Source of the DNA: Zoroaster sp. YZ-2022
Taxonomy: Eukaryota > Echinodermata > Asteroidea > Forcipulatida > Zoroasteridae
DNA length: 64,000 nt
Assembly: GCA_029582265.1 (NCBI GenBank)
Contig: CM055821.1
Span: forward strand, 45,389,694 to 45,453,693
Direction of reading: 5' to 3'
Below are positions 60,010 through 64,000 of this stretch, piece after piece. Numbering within the stretch: position 1 is the first letter of the stretch; every line of letters starts with the position of its first letter. The translations under genes and the position numbers were made by a program. Under the pieces are notes generated by a model. That model worked only from the letters and a program-made list of their open reading frames with translations. It did not search any database and was not told where the DNA came from.

Positions 60010-61557
60010 TCAATCCAATGTTGAAAAGTATCGTGAGCCAGCTAACGAATCCAAATTGTCCTCAATTCTTGGCAAGGGATGAGCATCTTTCTGGGTCACG
60101 TCGTTCAATTTCCTATAGTCTATGCAAACTCTGGTGGTTCCATCCTTTTTCTTGACCAGGACGATTGGGGAGCACCAAGGGCTTCCCGACGGTTCAATAA
60201 TCCCCTGCGAGAGCATCTTTTCAACCTCTCTGTCGGCTACTCCTCGCTGGCTAAGGGGCACTCTCCTGGGTCTCTGACGAATAGGTGGGGCACTTCCAGT
60301 TACAATGCGATGCTTCGTGGCTGTGGTTCTGCCGATGTCTCCATCACCCCTGGAAAAGGTGTTACTAAACCTACGAAGCATTGATGCCAGTTCTCCCCGT
60401 TCATCATTTGTTAAATTTTCACAACTTGTGTCAAAAAGTCCATGCAGGTGCTCAGGTACTTCGAACGTACTCACAGGACTATTCCCATCTCCAGGTTGTG
60501 TTGTTCTCAATGCTTCGTTCTGCAGCTGATCCCCCAACATGGCAACACTGTCAACAGGCTCGAGAATGGCAGCGTCTATACCTTTCCACAACTTTTGGGG
60601 CTCCGTAAATATATTCATGAGTCTCACCGGGACCCGGGAACTTTGGGTACCAACAAGGGTGCTTGCGACTACAACGTCAAGATCCCTGGTAATACTCCCT
60701 CTGTTCTGTATTACTCCCCAAGTTGGCAAAATACCTCCAGGCTGATTTACCACTTCGCAACTGAGCAAAACTTCTGTGAGGGGAGGGACAATCACATTGT
60801 CTGTAATTCTGACGCGGCAGATGGACGGTTCAAGTGAGCATGATTGCATGGGGATTTTGTATTTCCCAACCTTCAAGCACTGATCATCCCACTCCAGTTG
60901 GCATCTATGCTTTTTCATGAAATCCAGTCCCAGTACAGCATCGTCGTCTATGTCTGCAACCCATATCATGTGGCCTATGTCACATCCTCCAAGCTTCACT
61001 GTCATCCTAGCTCTCCCCACCATGCGCAAGTTACTTCCGTCAGCTAGATGGAATCTTCGATCTGGCATTTGAAGGGTTGGCTTAAATTGTGTGGCTACCG
61101 TATCAAAAAATCGTGTTGAGACAAAAGTCTGCGTGGCTCCAGTGTCTACAAGAAAACTGACACTTTGACTCAGCAGCTTTCCCCTAACGTATAACCCCGC
61201 TCCTCTGGAATTGTTTGTATCTGATGAGTCGACCCCTTGAAGTGATACTGTAGGTGGGTTGTTCCTCAAGGTAAGTTTCTGATCAAGGAGCTCCCGTTGT
61301 ACCGGTGGATCATGAACACGCACCGATGGAGCAGTCAACACTGGTGGATCAACCCGCACCGGCGGACCAATCCGCACCGGCGGATCAACCCGTACTGGCG
61401 GATCAATCTGCACTGGCAGATCAGTCCGCACCGGCGGACCAACCCGCACCGGCGGACCAACCCGCACCGGCGGACCAATCCGCACCGGCGAACTAACCCG
61501 CACCGGCGGATCAACCCGTGCTGGCGGATCAGTCTGCACTGGCAGACTAGTCCGCAC
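60010..61557 (-). pseudogene. Gypsy 2 protease and RT fingers
   Basis: Opens with about fourteen PPVRVG-type repeats, then LYVRGKLLSQSVSFLVDTGA with the protease DTGAT, VADIDDDAVLGLDFMKKH, a long linker and RT start KKKDGTTRVCIDYRKLNDVT ending at SLAGSRYFSTLD before the TGA. The stop replaces a codon in the middle of a conserved RT block (LD-x-ASGYWQ), so it inactivates pol unless read through. Confidence 0.85.
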
Positions 61558-61570
61558 CGGCGGATCCTCT
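61345..61570. repeat. 18-bp coding repeat between gag and protease
   Basis: About fourteen units of CCGCACCGGCGGACCAAC type, read on the minus strand in the pol frame as PPVRVG or PPVRTD. Related to the other two arrays but in a different register relative to the reading frame. Confidence 0.85.
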
Positions 61571-61628
61571 TGGGTCTGGAGCCTTTCGTTAACTCCAGCT
61601 GAACTTCGGCTCTCAAGTCCAGCTGTTT

Positions 61629-62790
61629 CTAGTTTAACTCCGAGGGCTTACCTTTACCTACAGGGCAAGCCGCTCGAAAGTGATCGGTGCTACCACAGTT
61701 CCAGCAGCCGGGCTTCCAGTCCTTGGACCTGTCGCTGGGGCGATGATTTAGCGCTGCCAAAACTTCACGGAGCAGTCTGTCTGTTTCATTTGTGACAGTG
61801 GTAGTATCAGATTGACATACATCTTCCTCTTTGTCTCTGACTGTCCTGGATCGGCCAATTACGTTCTCCGCCTTCATCCATGCTTCAGCTTCCGACACCA
61901 TCTCAACTTGCCTCGTCCAGGGTATTTGGCTTTCCTTGGAAAAGCGCCCGTTTAAGCTCCAAGTCATCGAGGGCATTTTTAAACTGTTCAATGGCAAAAT
62001 CTTCTTGGAATGCCAAATCGCCGTTTGGATATACTTTACGGACGAGTTTCCTGATAGCCTGTCCAAGTTCAGCTACACTCTCACATGCACGCCTTTTTCT
62101 GTTGGTCAGTTCAGCTCTATGGCGGACGCATTGTTTTTCAGAGCCAAAGCGATGTTCAAGTGCCTTCACAATTTCCTTGTAACTTGACTGCTGATATGAT
62201 GATAGAGAACACGCTACCTCCAGAGCTTGGCCCTTGAGCGCGATGAGCAAAAAGTCTGCCTGCTCCATTTCAGTCCAAGCATTCACTCTTGCGACCCTTT
62301 CGAAGTGTGTGAGGTAATCTTCCAGACAAGAGGCACCATCGAACTCTCGAGCCTTCACCCTCGAGGCAACGACTGAGCCATGTCCCCCAGTTGCGGGACG
62401 CTGAGTCACATGAACAACAGGTGTACCACTATTAGTGGTTCCCCCATGTTTCTCGGTCTCCGCGTCCACGCAACGGGGTCCAACTGCTCTGCGCACCACG
62501 GGGGAGAAGGACGGGGTTTCACGGTATGGTCTTGGTATGTCGGCTGACCCTCCGCACTCCGTTTTCCACAGTGTTTTCACATCACTGATCAAGCCATCAA
62601 GCTGGGACCGCCGTTTCTTAGAATGGCCCCCCTTTGTCGGCGTTGAAAACAACGTCGTACCAGCACTGTAGTCGTGAGCTCTTCCATGCTGTTTCCTCCC
62701 CTGACGAGCTGAAAGATGTAACCGCTCAATGTCTTGCGATATCTCATCAATGGCATCCTTGATCTCTGTCGTCGTCATGTAACTCGCCAT
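61629..62790 (-). pseudogene. Gypsy 2 gag, one frameshift
   Basis: Starts MASYMTTTEIKDAIDEISQD at 62,790. Capsid region: FDGASCLEDYLTHFERVARV, ALEHRFGSEKQCVRHRAELT and ACESVAELGQAIRKLVRKVY. The frame shifts near 61,905-61,920 and resumes with EAEAWMKAENVIGRSRTVRD, followed by a CCHC knuckle CWNCGSTDHFRAAC at about 61,665-61,705, ending at 61,629. Pol lies in a different frame downstream, so ribosomal frameshifting or a separate start would be needed in the intact element. Confidence 0.8.
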
Positions 62791-62840
62791 TTTTGAATGA
62801 TTGCTTAGTTCTGACGAAATAATGCCAGCGCTGCCACCAT

Positions 62841-63261
62841 TGTAACGTGGTTTATTTCCTGGGTTTTCCTTACTTTCTGTTGCAAAACGCCTGACAGAAA
62901 AGTACCAGAGAGCAATCAGATTATTTAACAGTTACCCGGTACATTAACTACTGCTTTATTAACTCTCAAAACACGTCTTGTCACAACAAGCTTTTTCCGA
63001 ACTCTGCCCATATCCTACACGACTGCCTATAACAAGGCGGAAACAAGGCAATATATATTACAGTGACGCCAATTCAGTCCATTCATGAAACTTCCGGAGT
63101 CAGTTCAACTAGAGTTCATAACTAGCGATCCATTGTTCCATGCTCCGGCGGCAGTCTGGAAAATCCCGGCGGCTGTCTGGAAAGTCCCGGCGGCAGTCTG
63201 GAAAGTTCCCCGGCGGCCGTCTGGACAGTACCGGCGGCACCGTCACAAAAACTATGTCACA
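62841..63261 (-). repeat. Gypsy element 2, 5' LTR
   Basis: 421 bp, near-identical to 55,894-56,304. Minus strand from TGTGACATAG (63,261) to CGTTACA (62,841), followed by ATGGTGGCAGCGCTGG, the candidate primer-binding region. Confidence 0.85.
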
Positions 63262-64000
63262 GTATTATATAATAAACGCACAATGCATAACACACAATCC
63301 CTATATACTGCGTAATTGTTTGGAATGAATAATTCGTGTCACAACAAATGTTCAGCTCCTCAATGAAGAATCACGGCAGCAAATACGACATGAAATGTAC
63401 GTTAAATTATATACGAGTTGAACAGTTCAACCATGGAGGAAGTTCAACGATAACAACGATAGTTCGAAGACAAAACTACAATACAAAAATGGCTCTTCTT
63501 ACACGGTAATTCCACCTAAAATGCACACAGCAAAATGTAGAGACCATTTACTGTCCTTTAGAGCTGTCCACAATTGACTTTAGTTTCAAGAAACTCTCAA
63601 ACTCACAACAAAAATAAGCAAGCTTTGAACAACGCGGCACACTGAATTTAATTTCACACTCCAACCCCTTCACGCACAGCGCCCTCTCCTGGCGCCCACT
63701 ACAACAGAATTATGGCAATAAAACAAACCTTAAGTGTCCGTAACACACGTATTAGGCATCGATTTACAAACAGGATAGTGCAGCATACCTACCTAATGAA
63801 GACTTTCATACTACAATACTTAGCAGGTGTGGATTCAGGGTCTCAGGAAGGGCGGGGTTACAAGGACAAAAAGGAGGTCACACTCCCAAAAACTTACTTG
63901 TCATTCATCTTGGTTAATAGGTCATTTGTGTATCTGAAATTGGCACTAGCTGCAGTTCTATGTTACATACAGAATGGTTATTGGCATATGATTGTAAGAA
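63262..64000. other. Unassigned sequence at window end
   Basis: No gene or repeat recognised beyond the GTATT duplication of the Gypsy element. Confidence 0.4.

Larger units (their letters stand above)
55734..63261 (-). mobile_element. Gypsy LTR retrotransposon 2
   Basis: Minus-strand order: 5' LTR (62,841-63,261), gag (61,629-62,790, one frameshift), pol with protease, RT, RNase H and integrase (57,043-61,557, two stops), C2H2 third ORF (56,415-57,128), LTR (55,894-56,304) and a remnant of a second unit (55,734-55,893). GTATT occurs at 55,729-55,733 and 63,262-63,266 and is the target duplication of the whole composite. The two LTRs differ by a few small indels. Confidence 0.9.

Overview
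This is a metazoan genomic window made almost entirely of transposable elements in various states of decay. I see no host protein-coding exon, rRNA or functional tRNA gene. The tRNA-derived SINEs, CR1-type LINEs with an amino-terminal PHD-like finger, Gypsy LTR elements, many MITEs and a Polinton/Maverick suggest a marine invertebrate, perhaps an echinoderm or another invertebrate deuterostome. The species cannot be fixed from the sequence.

Layout. Bases 1-22,427 hold short non-autonomous DNA elements (piggyBac-like TTAA elements, a Harbinger-like element, nested palindromes), seven SINEs belonging to two tRNA-derived families (one more copy lies at 51.7 kb), a broken LINE (4.8-8.5 kb, minus) with a GC-rich MITE inside it, and a 34-bp minisatellite (8.75-9.26 kb). 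The left half of a CR1-like LINE lies at 20.8-22.4 kb. Its endonuclease reading frame is split by a 28.3-kb Polinton (22,428-50,764) and resumes at 50,765-51.8 kb. The 5-bp duplication CATGT flanks the Polinton, and taking it out rejoins the LINE frame.

The Polinton has terminal inverted repeats (TIRs) that begin AGTAGTATG. Its own genes, left to right, are: a PCNA-like sliding clamp split into two overlapping ORFs, a small Cys-rich protein, a membrane protein, two tandem paralogs beginning MASIYGPSR, the minor capsid (penton) protein, a large conserved Polinton protein, two further membrane or coiled-coil proteins, the major capsid protein (MCP), the packaging ATPase, two small unknown proteins, the carboxy-terminal remnant of the retroviral-type integrase, and protein-primed DNA polymerase B. 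The clamp and the polymerase start inside the two TIRs, each downstream of the same promoter block and with the same first seven residues. The clamp and the polymerase are therefore predicted to be co-expressed from the two ends of the element.

Three later insertions sit inside the Polinton. (1) A 5.25-kb foldback element (29,863-35,112) lies after the third codon of the MCP. Its ends (AGTAGTA) and 6-bp target duplication (CTAATA) resemble those of the Polinton, and it carries its own two-gene set, so it is a candidate satellite mobilised by Polinton integrase. (2) A solo LTR lies further into the MCP. (3) An 8-kb Gypsy element lies in the polymerase gene, where an adjoining deletion removed the exonuclease region. 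Most Polinton genes carry a few frameshifts or single stops, so the copy is a dead but fairly young fossil.

Bases 51.8-64 kb hold more LINE and MITE debris, a 33-bp coding-length minisatellite, and a second Gypsy element (55,734-63,261), which is the remnant of a tandem dimer. Both Gypsy elements carry a third ORF downstream of integrase that encodes two C2H2 zinc fingers.
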